From: Collinsella sp. An2
Lineage (GTDB): Bacteria > Actinomycetota > Coriobacteriia > Coriobacteriales > Coriobacteriaceae
Assembly (NCBI RefSeq): GCF_002160065.1
Contig: NZ_NFJW01000002.1
Coordinates: forward strand, 124,001 to 188,000
Direction of reading: 5' to 3'
DNA: 64,000 nucleotides
The notes beneath the pieces are model-generated. The model saw nothing but the letters and a program-made list of their open reading frames with translations. It was not told the DNA's origin and searched no databases. The position numbers and the translations under genes were made by a program. Shown here piece after piece: positions 55,541 through 64,000 of the stretch (within the stretch, counting starts at the first letter, position 1; every line of letters starts with the position of its first letter).

Positions 55541-57501
55541 TACACTGTCCTCGCGGATCCTGTCACTACCACGGTGGGGTCAAGCGGAATCACGCCTGCG
55601 ACCTCGACCTTTTCCAGACCATCTTCGGAGAGTTCCTTTTGCTCGGGCAGCCTGCCAACGACGTTTTCGTTGAGCCAGCGCATACGTACGATTTCCTCGC
55701 TGGAGAGCTTTTCGTCGCCCTCCTCCTGGACGACGCCCGTCTGGCTCACGAGCTTGCCGGTGAAGGGGTCGATGCGCCCCGTGAGGATCGATTGGCGAAT
55801 AACCTCGTTGAGCACGCGCTGCCCATGAGGGAGGTCTTCGGATAGCTTGACGTCCAGCACGCCGGTGCGCATGCCCCACCAGTAGTTGAGGGCTTTGTTG
55901 GGGCGCATATGGCTTTCGCGCACCCATGCGTCGTTGCGGATGGATTGGATGATGAGCTCGTAGTAGCGTCCCCACATCCATACGGGTTCGGCGAGGTGGG
56001 TGGTGCTTCCGTCGTCCTCGACGCGATACAGGCCCCAAGCCTCGTCGGGACGGGACGGCACGGGGTAGTCGCGCGCCGAGACGATGCGAACCCCTTCCTC
56101 GCGCAGCTCGCGTTTCCAGTCGTAGTCTTTGGCGGTGAACCATTTAAGGTAGATGGTCGCCTTGGGGTCGATCATGGACGCTCCGATGGCGAATGCGTTG
56201 ATTTCGGAGACGGTGCTAAAGACCGGCGTCTCGGCGACATATCCCACTTTGTGGTTGTCGGCCATGGCGGCCGCAAGCGCCCCCAGCAGGAATTTCGCCT
56301 CGTACATGCGTCCGTAGAACGTGCGGACGGCGCTGTGGGACAAGCTGACCGAGCAGTTGATGACCGCGACGTCGGGATGCGCCACGGCGGCGCGCAGGGC
56401 TTGCGTCATCTGGGTGGGATGGATGGTCACAATGAGGTCGCAGTCGGCTTCGACGGCGGATTCCACCGCCCAGTCAAACTCGTCGTCGGCTTTGCAGTCG
56501 GGGAAGGTCATGGTTTTTACTGTCGCGCCCAGCCGATTCTCGAGTTTGACGCGCGCCTTGTCATGCAGCGCTTCCCAGCCGTCGATGACCGGGTTGCCCT
56601 CATAGATGAACGCAACCGAGAACGGCTTGGCCAAAACGGCGCCCTTGTAGAGCGTCTTAAGCTCGGGCAACAGCTTGGGCTTGGAGGGGGTGGGGTTTTC
56701 CAGGTAGTCGATGGCGTCCGGTTTGGAGGAAACCACGAACTCGCTCCAGATGCGCTGCACCTTCTCGTCGACATCTTGCTGGCTTGCGAGAGCAAGGTCG
56801 TCCAGGTTGTAGATCTTCAGATAGGTGAGCAGGCCTTCACCGATTGCCATGTCGAGGTATGTTCCGCCGAAGCGCCTCCAGGCGGAGGAGAACATATAGA
56901 ACACCGTGGCAAGCGACCGTACCTTTTCTTCGGGCCAGGGCTTGTCGAGCGTCTCACCGAGGGCGGCCGCGAGCTTGGCGTACCGGCCCTCCTCGTCGAA
57001 AAGGATGCCATAGACGGGAGCGACGGAGTAAAACCTCGTGAACTCCTGGTAGATGTGGTAGCTCTTGGAATCCGACGGCATGGGCACGACACGCGTGATG
57101 CTGGCAAGGATCGAGGGCATGTTGAGATACCGCATCACCGAGACGCGCTTGTTGCCTTCCTGCACGTAAAAGCGCTGCAGGAACTCATAGACGATGATGG
57201 GATCCCGCAGGCCCTCTTCTCGCTGGGAGTCGATGAGATCGCTCCATTTGCTGGCAAACTCCGAGGTCGCTTCGGGCAGCGGCATGAAGCCGCTCGAAAA
57301 CATGTTTTGGCGGCCGCGGGTCTTCGTGCCGGCGATAAGGGACATGTCGATCTCGGCGAGGCCTATGGGGATTTCTCCCTGGGAGCCTTCGCCCTTGAGG
57401 ATGTCGTCGAGTGCCGGGGGATACGGATAGCGGCCGGCCGAGACATCGCGTTGGAGTTGTTTGATGCCTGCTTTGCGTGCCTTGCGGTAATCCTCCAGCA
57501 T
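55540..57501 (-). CDS. Cytoplasmic fusion of a ParB-like domain to a BMP/PnrA-type ligand-binding domain
   Basis: 653 residues with no signal peptide, lipobox or membrane segment. Residues about 40-150 contain FLQRFYVQEGNKRVSVMRYLNMPSI, resembling the ParB/Srx-like fold with its E-G-N-K-R motif. Residues about 285-560 resemble the basic membrane protein (PnrA/Med) periplasmic-binding fold (VAFIYEGNPVIDGWEALHDKARVKLE; DLIVTIHPTQMTQALRAAVAHPDVAVINCS; AKFLLGALAAAMADNHKVGYVAE), which binds nucleosides in known cases. A sensor-type protein for a small ligand is a reasonable inference. It is cotranscribed with the metallophosphoesterase. Confidence 0.8.
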   Translation of the reverse strand: MLEDYRKARKAGIKQLQRDVSAGRYPYPPALDDILKGEGSQGEIPIGLAEIDMSLIAGTKTRGRQNMFSSGFMPLPEATSEFASKWSDLIDSQREEGLRDPIIVYEFLQRFYVQEGNKRVSVMRYLNMPSILASITRVVPMPSDSKSYHIYQEFTRFYSVAPVYGILFDEEGRYAKLAAALGETLDKPWPEEKVRSLATVFYMFSSAWRRFGGTYLDMAIGEGLLTYLKIYNLDDLALASQQDVDEKVQRIWSEFVVSSKPDAIDYLENPTPSKPKLLPELKTLYKGAVLAKPFSVAFIYEGNPVIDGWEALHDKARVKLENRLGATVKTMTFPDCKADDEFDWAVESAVEADCDLIVTIHPTQMTQALRAAVAHPDVAVINCSVSLSHSAVRTFYGRMYEAKFLLGALAAAMADNHKVGYVAETPVFSTVSEINAFAIGASMIDPKATIYLKWFTAKDYDWKRELREEGVRIVSARDYPVPSRPDEAWGLYRVEDDGSTTHLAEPVWMWGRYYELIIQSIRNDAWVRESHMRPNKALNYWWGMRTGVLDVKLSEDLPHGQRVLNEVIRQSILTGRIDPFTGKLVSQTGVVQEEGDEKLSSEEIVRMRWLNENVVGRLPEQKELSEDGLEKVEVAGVIPLDPTVVVTGSARTV

Positions 57502-57754
57502 GGAACCTCCTCTTGGTCGAGCCCTTCGGGACGTTGGGCAGGCCGCAGCATCGGGGTGCTACGGGATGCTGTGCCCATCGTACAGAATCGGGCTACAAGG
57601 ATGTGTGAGGTTTGCCACGATTCGGCAAATGGTGACATCTTCTACAGCGGTATCAGGTTAATAAGACGCATTCAATCATGAGACATACCGTAAAGATTGC
57701 TCTGTGAGTGCCGTTGCGTGATGGGGAGCAGCGGGGCTCGCTGCCCGCGCGATT

Positions 57755-57808
57755 GAAGTCCTCGATTTGGACGTTTTGAGCCTCTAAAACGTCCAAATCT
57801 AGGACTTC
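57755..57808. repeat. 54-bp hairpin with 23-bp arms (one mismatch)
   Basis: Arms 57755-57777 and 57786-57808 match at 22 of 23 positions around an 8-base loop. It lies upstream of the ParB-like/BMP fusion gene, not at a 3' end. Confidence 0.75.
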
Positions 57809-57924
57809 ACCGGTGCGTCTCACAATGGGCGAGCGCATCGTCCGGCACATCGCGCTAACGGGCGGCCTCATCGTCCGGCATGCCGTACCAACGCAAATCT
57901 ATTCACGCCGTAAATAAGGTATTG

Positions 57925-57956
57925 AAGAAAAAACTGGCGGAGGAGGAGGGATTCGA
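57925..57956. repeat. Duplicate of the tRNA-Ser 3' end and flank (32 bp)
   Basis: Identical over 32 bases to 58118-58149, which covers the 3' flank, CCA, acceptor arm and part of the T arm of tRNA-Ser(CGA). The offset is 193 bases. Such partial tRNA copies are what integrated elements leave as attachment sites. Confidence 0.75.
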
Positions 57957-58127
57957 GGTGCCGCTTCGCGTCACCATCCGCTGCGACCGCTGCGCGGTCT
58001 TGCGTGCTGCGCTGGATAACGCTCAACGCGTTTTCTCAGCTCCGCACCTTCTCAGGATTCGAATTCCTCCTGCAAATAGCAGGTAGGGGCTCCGGTCCCA
58101 GGTGATTTGATTATAGAAAGAAAAAAC

Positions 58128-58220
58128 TGGCGGAGGAGGAGGGATTCGAACCCTCGTACCCGGGAACGCCGGGTAAACGGTTTTCGAGACCGCCGCATTC
58201 AACCACTCTGCCACCCCTCC
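58128..58220 (-). tRNA. tRNA-Ser(CGA)
   Basis: Class II tRNA with a long variable arm. On the minus strand the acceptor GGAGGGG pairs with CTCCTCC (one wobble), the anticodon loop CTCGAAA gives CGA, and the T arm has GGTTCGAATCC. CCA is encoded (58130-58128). Confidence 0.94.
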
Positions 58221-58274
58221 GCATTGGGGTGAACGGCGCGCCTTCTTGGAAAGGGCGCGCCGTCGGTAAGCAAC

Positions 58275-58365
58275 TGGCGGAGAGTCAGGGATTTGAACCC
58301 TGGAGACGCTTTTGACGCCTACACGATTTCCAATCGTGCTCCTTCGGCCACTCGGACAACTCTCC
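58275..58365 (-). tRNA. tRNA-Ser(GGA)
   Basis: Class II tRNA. Acceptor GGAGAGT pairs with ACTCTCC, the anticodon loop TTGGAAA gives GGA, and the T arm has GGTTCAAATCC. CCA is encoded (58277-58275). It lies 55 bases upstream of tRNA-Ser(CGA), probably in one transcript. Confidence 0.94.
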
Positions 58366-58614
58366 GTTAAAGCACAGAAATTGTACCGTATCTTGCCGAC
58401 AATGCAAACGCGATTTTTTCTGCCTGGAACATTCTTGGTTGATTGCGGGTGTTTTGTGGATGCGAAGCGGACCATGTCCCCGCGCGCTGCTTCCAAGTCG
58501 ATTACTTAAGGCCGTCTTACGTCGCGCGAAAGCCCTGCTTAATACCGACCGATCAGCTCCGCGGCCTCGAAGGAGGCCGGTACACTCAGGTACAGGTAGA
58601 CAAGGAGGGAGCAT

Positions 58615-59169
58615 ATGAACAAAGACCAATCGGCGTGCTCGGGCGTTGCTGCCGAGCCGTGGAGCTCCCGGCAAACATGTTTCAGCGGTGGGCACAACAT
58701 GGACGGCGCGGATGCCCTCCAGGCGCCCGATGCGCTGGAGCTTGCGATTTCCCATGCGTTTTGGGAAGCGCGCGATCTGCTGAATCGTGACGGCGCGCTC
58801 ATGCCGTTTACTGTCCTATGTACAGCGGGCGGCATGGAGGTGGCGGATCATCCAGCCGCGACGAGCGACGAGGTGTACGAGGCGGTAAAGAACCTGCTTG
58901 CGCGCGTAGATCCCGACGCATATGTGCTGTGCTACGACGGAACACTGAATGCCGACGGATGCACCACCGATGCTGTGGTCTGCGAGGCCGCGCGTCGCAC
59001 GGACGCCGAGGCGCACTTGCTGGCGTTGCCGTATACAATCGGCGACAATGGCTACACGTTCGAGAATGCTTGTGTAACGGTTGGTACGACGCGGCAGCTT
59101 CAGTGGCGTCCGGCTTCACCGGCGTCGACGTTTGGCGTTCTTTCGGCCGCGGCGTTGCTGATCGCCTAG
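58615..59169 (+). CDS. Uncharacterised soluble protein
   Basis: 184 residues. Not recognised. It begins with a Ser/Cys-containing, probably flexible 40 residues, then ALELAISHAFWEARDLLNRDGALMPFTVL and DEVYEAVKNLLARVDPDAYVLCYDGTL. AAGGAGGGAG precedes the ATG. It may be a distant paralogue of the protein at 40046-40495. It is followed 40 bases later by the DUF4013 gene. Confidence 0.75.
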   Translation: MNKDQSACSGVAAEPWSSRQTCFSGGHNMDGADALQAPDALELAISHAFWEARDLLNRDGALMPFTVLCTAGGMEVADHPAATSDEVYEAVKNLLARVDPDAYVLCYDGTLNADGCTTDAVVCEAARRTDAEAHLLALPYTIGDNGYTFENACVTVGTTRQLQWRPASPASTFGVLSAAALLIA

Positions 59170-59209
59170 TACATAACACGATGTTCGGATTGTCGAGTGA
59201 GGAGAGGAC

Positions 59210-60490
59210 ATGCTTTCTCAGCAGTTGGGATTCACCTCGTCGTGGCGCATGTTGACGCGCGACAAGGGTTGGATCAAGCCGGTGCTCATCTTGGCTTTGG
59301 TGGGATGGATTCCTATTCTGGGACAGATGGCGGTGCTAGGGTTCGCCTATGAATGGGCGCGTCTGACCGCATGGGGCATCGACGCCGCGCCCAAGCAGCG
59401 CGGCGTGGACGTTGGCAAGGTGCTGGGCACGGGTGCCCGGACATTCATACTATTTGTGACGCTGTCCATTGTGATGAGCCTCGTGGTGGGCATCCTGACC
59501 GCCGGCGCCGTGACGGTTGCCTATGCTCCGCTTACCGTGGGCTTCAACATCTTTGAGTGGGCGACGCGAGACGTTGGCCTTCTGGGTGTGATCCTCGGTC
59601 TGTTCATGGGAACGTTCTGCCAGATCGCAATGCTGCGTGCCACGCTCTACGACAGCTTCGGCGCTGGCTGGCGGCTGGACCGCCTGTGCCAGATGATCGT
59701 CCGAGACTTCGGGGGCTTTCTCAGGGTGTTTGTGACCTCACTGATCGCAGGTGCGGTCGTGGGCGTGTGCATGGGCATCTTCTACCTGATTGCCGGTCTT
59801 TTTGCCGCGGGCGGCATCATGATGGTGTTCTCGGGCTCCGGCGCAGGGTGGTATCTGCACGGCGGCCTTGAGCATCTTATCTACCAGCTCTTCTCGCTGG
59901 GTCCCTCGTTCATGCTCATCATCGTGATTCTGTTCATTGCGGCCATCTATGCATGTGCGCTGGTGACCGTGGCGATGGAGCTGGTGAGCGTGAATGCGTG
60001 CGGGCAGTGGTTTACCCGCTTTGCCGTCGATCGTTGGGGCGTCTCGTCCGACCCGCTGCCGGACGGTGTGCCGATGTGGTCTGGTTGGAATCCGCTTGCA
60101 CCCGATGGCGGTAGTGGTCCCGCGCAGGCTGCAGCGACGCCGACGATGCCAGCGGATGCGCCTTCGGGTCAGAACGGTGCTTCGGCGGCGACTGCCGCGT
60201 CTGCGCCCGCTGCGACTGCTGCACCCGCGCCCGCGACGGCCGCGCCCGCTGCGCCGTCCCCTGCGGATGTTCCCAGCGATTGGTCCCCAGCGGCCTATGC
60301 GGCGGCCTCGGCTAACAATCCGGCACCTGCTGCGGGGGCGGAGCCGCCTCAGGTTCACACTGATGACGCTGCGTCGTCTGAGGCGGATGAGACCGCTGCG
60401 GATTCTGCCTCGTCGGATGATGTGGGGCCCGTTGTTGCGGAGGTTCCGTCCGATGAGGGAAACGACCAGGGTCCCATCTCGGCGAGTTAA
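59210..60490 (+). CDS. DUF4013-type membrane protein with disordered acidic tail
   Basis: 426 residues. The first 270 hold about five to six membrane segments and the MLTRDKGWIKPVLILALVGWIPILGQMAVLGFAYEW start typical of DUF4013. The last 150 are low-complexity Ala/Pro/Asp/Glu (ATAASAPAATAAPAPATAAP), which should be unfolded and cytoplasmic or surface-facing. Function unknown. GTGAGGAGAGG lies upstream of the ATG. Confidence 0.85.
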   Translation: MLSQQLGFTSSWRMLTRDKGWIKPVLILALVGWIPILGQMAVLGFAYEWARLTAWGIDAAPKQRGVDVGKVLGTGARTFILFVTLSIVMSLVVGILTAGAVTVAYAPLTVGFNIFEWATRDVGLLGVILGLFMGTFCQIAMLRATLYDSFGAGWRLDRLCQMIVRDFGGFLRVFVTSLIAGAVVGVCMGIFYLIAGLFAAGGIMMVFSGSGAGWYLHGGLEHLIYQLFSLGPSFMLIIVILFIAAIYACALVTVAMELVSVNACGQWFTRFAVDRWGVSSDPLPDGVPMWSGWNPLAPDGGSGPAQAAATPTMPADAPSGQNGASAATAASAPAATAAPAPATAAPAAPSPADVPSDWSPAAYAAASANNPAPAAGAEPPQVHTDDAASSEADETAADSASSDDVGPVVAEVPSDEGNDQGPISAS

Positions 60491-60609
60491 GCCTCCTCGG
60501 CTGTGGTGCTTCGGTTGTAGCTGGTGCCTAAGCGGTTCAGCGATTCATCCATAGCCGCACCGCGCTCGTGGCGGCTCGCTCAGATAGATACAGTGCAAGA
60601 TGAATGGAT

Positions 60610-60644
60610 AACCCTCTGCTGGGAACAGCCCGGCAGAGGGTTTT
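60610..60644 (+). terminator. Terminator after the DUF4013 gene
   Basis: AACCCTCTGC and GCAGAGGGTT pair around 13 bases and continue into TTTTGC. Confidence 0.85.
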
Positions 60645-60671
60645 GCTATGCGACAGCTGTTGGCGAGGTAC

Positions 60672-60758
60672 AAAACTGAGCGTCGGCGACCGCCGTTTTC
60701 TCCGACGCTCAGTTTCGTTTCAAAATCTGGGCTGATTCTGGAACATTACTGAGCGTTG
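60672..60758. repeat. Dispersed repeat family B, copy 2
   Basis: Contains a perfect 14-base stem (AAACTGAGCGTCGG at 60673-60686 with its inverse at 60702-60715) and ends GGAACATTACTGAGCGTTG, which is also the end of copy 1 at 42718-42803. It fills much of the gap before the recombinase gene. Confidence 0.75.
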
Positions 60759-60935
60759 ACGAAGCGTCAGTACGTGCCAGCGGCAGATGTAACCGATGCG
60801 CAACGACCGCACACCCAGGCGGCAAGTGGAACCTGGCACAAAGGCTATTCGTCCTTTTCCAACAAGCTAACTTTTGTGACTTTTGGCACGTTACCCTGTT
60901 TCCTCTTTTGTTGACGCCGATCGAAAGGGGACAGC

Positions 60936-61604
60936 ATGGAATTGGTGGGTGGACAGCGGGTTGCAGATGATCGACCGGATAAGGATGAGCGTCGAAAAGA
61001 GAAGATGTACGGGTATGCACGAGTTTCGTCGCGCGACCAGAATCTTGCTCGGCAAATAGATGCGCTTCGCTCGTACGGCGTGGAGCAGCGTCGCATTTTC
61101 ACTGACAAGGCAAGTGGCAAGGATTTTCAGCGGCCGAGCTACCAGCGGCTCGTGCGTCGGCTTCATCGCGGCGATACCCTCGTGGTTAAGAGCATCGATC
61201 GGTTAGGTCGCAACTACGATGAGATACTTGAGGAATGGCGGCATATAACTAAGGTTGCGCAGGTGCACATCGTCGTCATTGACATGCCTTTGCTTGACAC
61301 CCGCTGCACGCGCGATGGCTTGACCGGTGCTTTTATCGCGGACATGGTGCTACAGCTTCTAAGTTACATTGCGCAGGTAGAGCGCGAAAACATTCACCAG
61401 CGTCAGGCTGAGGGTATCGCTGCGGCGCGGGCTCGCGGGGTGCGGTTTGGGCGCCCGCGTGCCAAGCGCCCCGAGATGTTCGAACAAGTTTGCCGTGCAT
61501 ATCAGGAGGGGCGCATCTCGGGAACTGCCGCCGCTGAAGCATGCGGCATACCGCGGTCTACGTTCTTGCGTTGGGCGAACGAGGAGCGACCGTTCACAGA
61601 TTAA
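60936..61604 (+). CDS. Serine recombinase (resolvase/invertase family)
   Basis: 222 residues. The catalytic domain has YGYARVSSRDQN with the nucleophile Ser, VKSIDRLGRNYDEI and AQVERENIHQRQAEGI; the C-terminal helix-turn-helix is ISGTAAAEACGIPRSTFLRWA. The size fits the small Hin/Gin/Tn3-resolvase group, not large integrases. AAGGGG lies 6 bases before the ATG at 60936; a later ATG at 61005 would remove a nonconserved 23-residue leader. It is immediately upstream of a surface-protein gene, suggesting DNA inversion or a mobile-element remnant. Confidence 0.93.
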   Translation: MELVGGQRVADDRPDKDERRKEKMYGYARVSSRDQNLARQIDALRSYGVEQRRIFTDKASGKDFQRPSYQRLVRRLHRGDTLVVKSIDRLGRNYDEILEEWRHITKVAQVHIVVIDMPLLDTRCTRDGLTGAFIADMVLQLLSYIAQVERENIHQRQAEGIAAARARGVRFGRPRAKRPEMFEQVCRAYQEGRISGTAAAEACGIPRSTFLRWANEERPFTD

Positions 61605-61615
61605 AAATGAGCGTG

Positions 61616-61660
61616 GGGGTGTCCAAAATGTAGACATTTCGGACGGAGGCACCCTTTCTT
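61616..61660 (+). terminator. Hairpin terminator after the recombinase gene
   Basis: GGGGTGTCCAAAATGT pairs with ACATTTCGGAC...CACCC around a short loop with a bulge and is followed by TTTCTT. Confidence 0.6.
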
Positions 61661-61848
61661 CGCAGGCTCCAAAAACCGCAGCTCAAAGCCTGACAAACAT
61701 GCACGTTGAATTTAAGCAGAGCCTGATCAAAATGTCTGCTTTCCGGGCGACAGCTCACTGGCTTCATGCACGCCGCTTGCGCCGGACCACTCGACAAAAG
61801 CGGTGGTCACACGGTTCAAACGACGTGGAAATGGAGAGGTGACTTGCT

Positions 61849-64000
61849 GTGAGACGAAGGGGATGGAGAATCGCTGCGATACTCTGCGCGTTCGTGACGA
61901 TGCTCCTTGCATGGGGCGCTCCCGCACATGCGTGGGCGGATGAGTTGATGGTTGGTGAAGGCACCGAGTATTCTGAGTTAAAGGATGCAGTTGCTGCGGC
62001 AAAAGACGGAGACACAATCACGCTTACTGGGAATGCGACGCTTCCTACGACGAGTTTTTCGGCGGGTAAAACGCTGGTCATCGACGGGGCCGGCTTTACG
62101 ATTGACGCGGATCAAGCGTATCTGAATATTGCCGGTAATGTTACTTTCAGGAACTGTACGGTGAATTTCCACGGCGTTCCCAACGGACACTGGATGTACA
62201 TCTACATGGCATCAAACGGTAGCCTGACGTTTGAAGATGCCACTGTAACCATTGACGGTTCGGAGGCCGCCGATAATACGACTGCTATGTATTTTCCGGA
62301 GCCTAATACTCCGCCTGCTGACTTTGCTGCGAACAATACGACGCTTACCATTAAGAATTGCAGGGGAAATGGCATCAGCTGGGGCGGTTCGACGAGCGTG
62401 CGCAGGAACACTCTGTCGTTTACGAACAGCAATGTCACCATTCAAAATTGCGCCGAAAAGAACACCAACGGCGGCGGTGGCATCATCGGTACATTTGATG
62501 TCACGGTTACCGGCGGTTCTTTGAGCGTTTTGGGCAATAAGAGCTATGGTTCGAATGGCTCAAACTATACTATCTCCGGCGCCGTGGTGACTTATAACGA
62601 CAACGGGACCCACGGGCTGTCTGCGACGGACCTTGTCATAAAAGATGGATCAAGGGTGTCTGCAGATAATAACGGTTACTATGGCGTTTACGCTAACGGT
62701 GCGTTCCTGGTCGATGGAACCTCTTCTTTGACCGTGACGCGGAATTCGAGTCGGTATGACTGTGCCGGCCTCAAGCTCACCTCCGGTGTGACCGACGGTC
62801 ACGTGGAGAAGGGTGCGACCGTCACCATCACCGACAATTACTGCAGCGGCCTTTCCAACAACGGCAAGGTCGTCTTCGACGAGGGATCGCACCTCACCAT
62901 CACGGGCAACATGAACGACAAGGGCACGACGAGCAACGGCGGCGGCATCTATAACAGCGGCGCCTCGGCCAACCTCACGATTCCGTCCGATACCGTGATC
63001 TACAACAACCATGCCAAGACCGCAGGCGACGACATCTTCAACAACACGACGTCCACCATCACATTCCCCGAGGTCGGCTCCGATTGGAAGCTTGACGGCA
63101 AGGGCATCGGCGGCATCAAAGATGATTGCGAGGACGCTATCGACGGCTGGTACGATGACTCCGCAGATGCTCGCTGGGAGGCGCACGCCGCTGACTGGAG
63201 CAAGAATCACGTTGAGCTGTTTGATTCTTCTACCACGGGGGTGACCGGCCTTACGACACTTAAGGCTGCGCATGGTCTTATCCCCTTTGATCCTGGTGAG
63301 GAGAATCCCAACTGGGATAAATCCAAGTCGAAGACTGCCACTAATCTTAACCAGGACTTTGAGTCCGACGTGACGCTCTCGCTTCCTTCTGCGAATCAGG
63401 AGCTCGTCTCGGATATTGTGTTCGTTATCGATGAGTCGAGCTGCAGCGAGCCTGTGAAGGAGGAAGTCGCCTCGTTGCTGTCCAACCTCTATGGTCGCAT
63501 CGAAGACACTGACGCGACGATTAAGGTTGGAGCAGTTCAGTTCCGCGGTGAGGTGACCAAATTCCCGCTCGCTGCGTTGTCTGAAAAGACCAAGGACGAC
63601 ATTGCCGCTTTCATGGGTGATCGTCCTGACGTTGCGGGCTCAAACATGAGCGCTGGTCTTATCGCTGGCGAGAAGATGCTCGACGCTGATACCAGCGTCG
63701 ACGCAGACCGTAAGTACCTCATCCTGGTGAGCGACGGCATCACCTATATCTGGGATGACGAGAACACGGACACCCAGGAGAACTACGGAATCAACTTTGC
63801 GAATGGGGATGCGCCCAACACCCCGATGGTTGCAGGCCCCGATGGCTGGGACGTCAAGTATGGCTCCAAGAAATATCCTGACGATTGGGACGTGTGGCTC
63901 CAGAGCGTGTCGGGAAGCGTTGACGAGACGATTGCCGGCAAGAAGAGTGACTACGACCGCGATGGATCTCAGGCCGATAAGCCCTTCGTGAGCTACGACG
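61849..64000 (+). CDS. Secreted surface protein with beta-helix repeats and vWA domain, 3' end outside window
   Basis: 717 codons are visible and the frame stays open at the window end. A GTG start with GGAGAGG upstream gives a signal peptide (MRRRGWRIAAILCAFVTMLLAWGAPAHA). Residues about 35-440 are Asn/Thr/Gly-rich with repeated short beta strands (for example TLTIKNCRGNGI, NVTIQNCAEKN, TVTITDNYCSG), as in right-handed parallel beta-helix or polymorphic outer-protein folds. A von Willebrand A domain begins near ELVSDIVFVIDESSCS (about 520), with a metal-site motif D-x-S-x-C instead of D-x-S-x-S. It is probably a cell-wall adhesin; a sortase signal would lie downstream. Confidence 0.85.
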   Translation, partial: MRRRGWRIAAILCAFVTMLLAWGAPAHAWADELMVGEGTEYSELKDAVAAAKDGDTITLTGNATLPTTSFSAGKTLVIDGAGFTIDADQAYLNIAGNVTFRNCTVNFHGVPNGHWMYIYMASNGSLTFEDATVTIDGSEAADNTTAMYFPEPNTPPADFAANNTTLTIKNCRGNGISWGGSTSVRRNTLSFTNSNVTIQNCAEKNTNGGGGIIGTFDVTVTGGSLSVLGNKSYGSNGSNYTISGAVVTYNDNGTHGLSATDLVIKDGSRVSADNNGYYGVYANGAFLVDGTSSLTVTRNSSRYDCAGLKLTSGVTDGHVEKGATVTITDNYCSGLSNNGKVVFDEGSHLTITGNMNDKGTTSNGGGIYNSGASANLTIPSDTVIYNNHAKTAGDDIFNNTTSTITFPEVGSDWKLDGKGIGGIKDDCEDAIDGWYDDSADARWEAHAADWSKNHVELFDSSTTGVTGLTTLKAAHGLIPFDPGEENPNWDKSKSKTATNLNQDFESDVTLSLPSANQELVSDIVFVIDESSCSEPVKEEVASLLSNLYGRIEDTDATIKVGAVQFRGEVTKFPLAALSEKTKDDIAAFMGDRPDVAGSNMSAGLIAGEKMLDADTSVDADRKYLILVSDGITYIWDDENTDTQENYGINFANGDAPNTPMVAGPDGWDVKYGSKKYPDDWDVWLQSVSGSVDETIAGKKSDYDRDGSQADKPFVSYD

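Larger units (their letters stand above)
57502..58127. other. Gene-free stretch upstream of the fusion gene and up to tRNA-Ser
   Basis: About 620 bases. It holds the promoter of the fusion gene (not assigned), a long hairpin at 57755-57808 and a partial copy of the tRNA-Ser 3' end at 57925-57956. A 68-codon open frame at 57880 runs through the tRNA fragment and is not credible. Confidence 0.7.

Noticed and set aside
57880-58086. A 68-codon frame near tRNA-Ser
   Set aside because: It translates the duplicated tRNA fragment and has no ribosome site.

Overview
The window reads as the replication-origin region of a Coriobacteriia (Actinomycetota) chromosome, most like Collinsella; this is inferred from gene content and protein style, not from a database search. 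The order rpmH-rnpA-yidD-yidC-jag-rsmG-parA-parB on the minus strand, back to back with dnaA-dnaN-recF-DUF721-gyrB-gyrA on the plus strand, is the classic bacterial oriC neighbourhood. Codon use is strongly G/C-ending, which produces many long but spurious antisense frames.

Layout. 1-7,470: partial D-Ala-D-Ala ligase, rlmN, a parA-parB-small-protein operon, an AT-rich parS-bearing spacer, rsmG, and the jag-yidC-yidD-rnpA-rpmH operon. 7,470-11,236: two DnaA-box clusters that bracket an unusual gene (GHKL ATPase fused to a winged helix) and dnaA. 11,237-19,549: dnaN, recF, a DciA-like gene, gyrB and gyrA, with a dispersed hairpin repeat directly after dnaN and gyrB. 19,747-24,898: bifunctional nuclease, a repeat-rich gene-free stretch, tRNA-Gly, an aspartate racemase remnant, purB, a NifU-like protein and an unknown protein. 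25,048-30,773: a membrane-bound LuxR regulator followed by a Tat-exported four-cluster ferredoxin, a tungsten aldehyde-ferredoxin-oxidoreductase (AOR) homologue and a membrane-anchored multihaem cytochrome c. 31,007-43,727: TSCPD protein, Tat lipoprotein, acetyltransferase, two-component system, purC, M29 aminopeptidase, tRNA-Lys, J-domain membrane protein, typA and a TRIC channel. 43,844-54,544: a complete alpha-galactoside regulon (AraC regulator, ABC importer, GH36 alpha-galactosidase, galT, galK). 54,887-64,000: metallophosphoesterase and ParB-like/BMP fusion operon, two tRNA-Ser genes, a DUF4013 protein, a serine recombinase and the start of a large beta-helix/vWA surface protein.

How the parts fit. 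ParA/ParB act on the parS sites in their own upstream region, two of which sit in the middle of long palindromes. The alpha-galactoside cluster imports raffinose- or melibiose-type sugars, releases galactose and feeds it into the Leloir pathway; galE is not in the window. The LuxR-ferredoxin-AOR-cytochrome block looks like a regulated extracytoplasmic electron-transfer module and is the best candidate for an undescribed system. Other points of interest are the origin-linked GHKL/winged-helix protein, the cytoplasmic ParB-like/BMP fusion coupled to a phosphoesterase, the recombinase-adhesin pair, at least two dispersed intergenic repeat families, several long perfect hairpins, and duplicated tRNA 3' ends.
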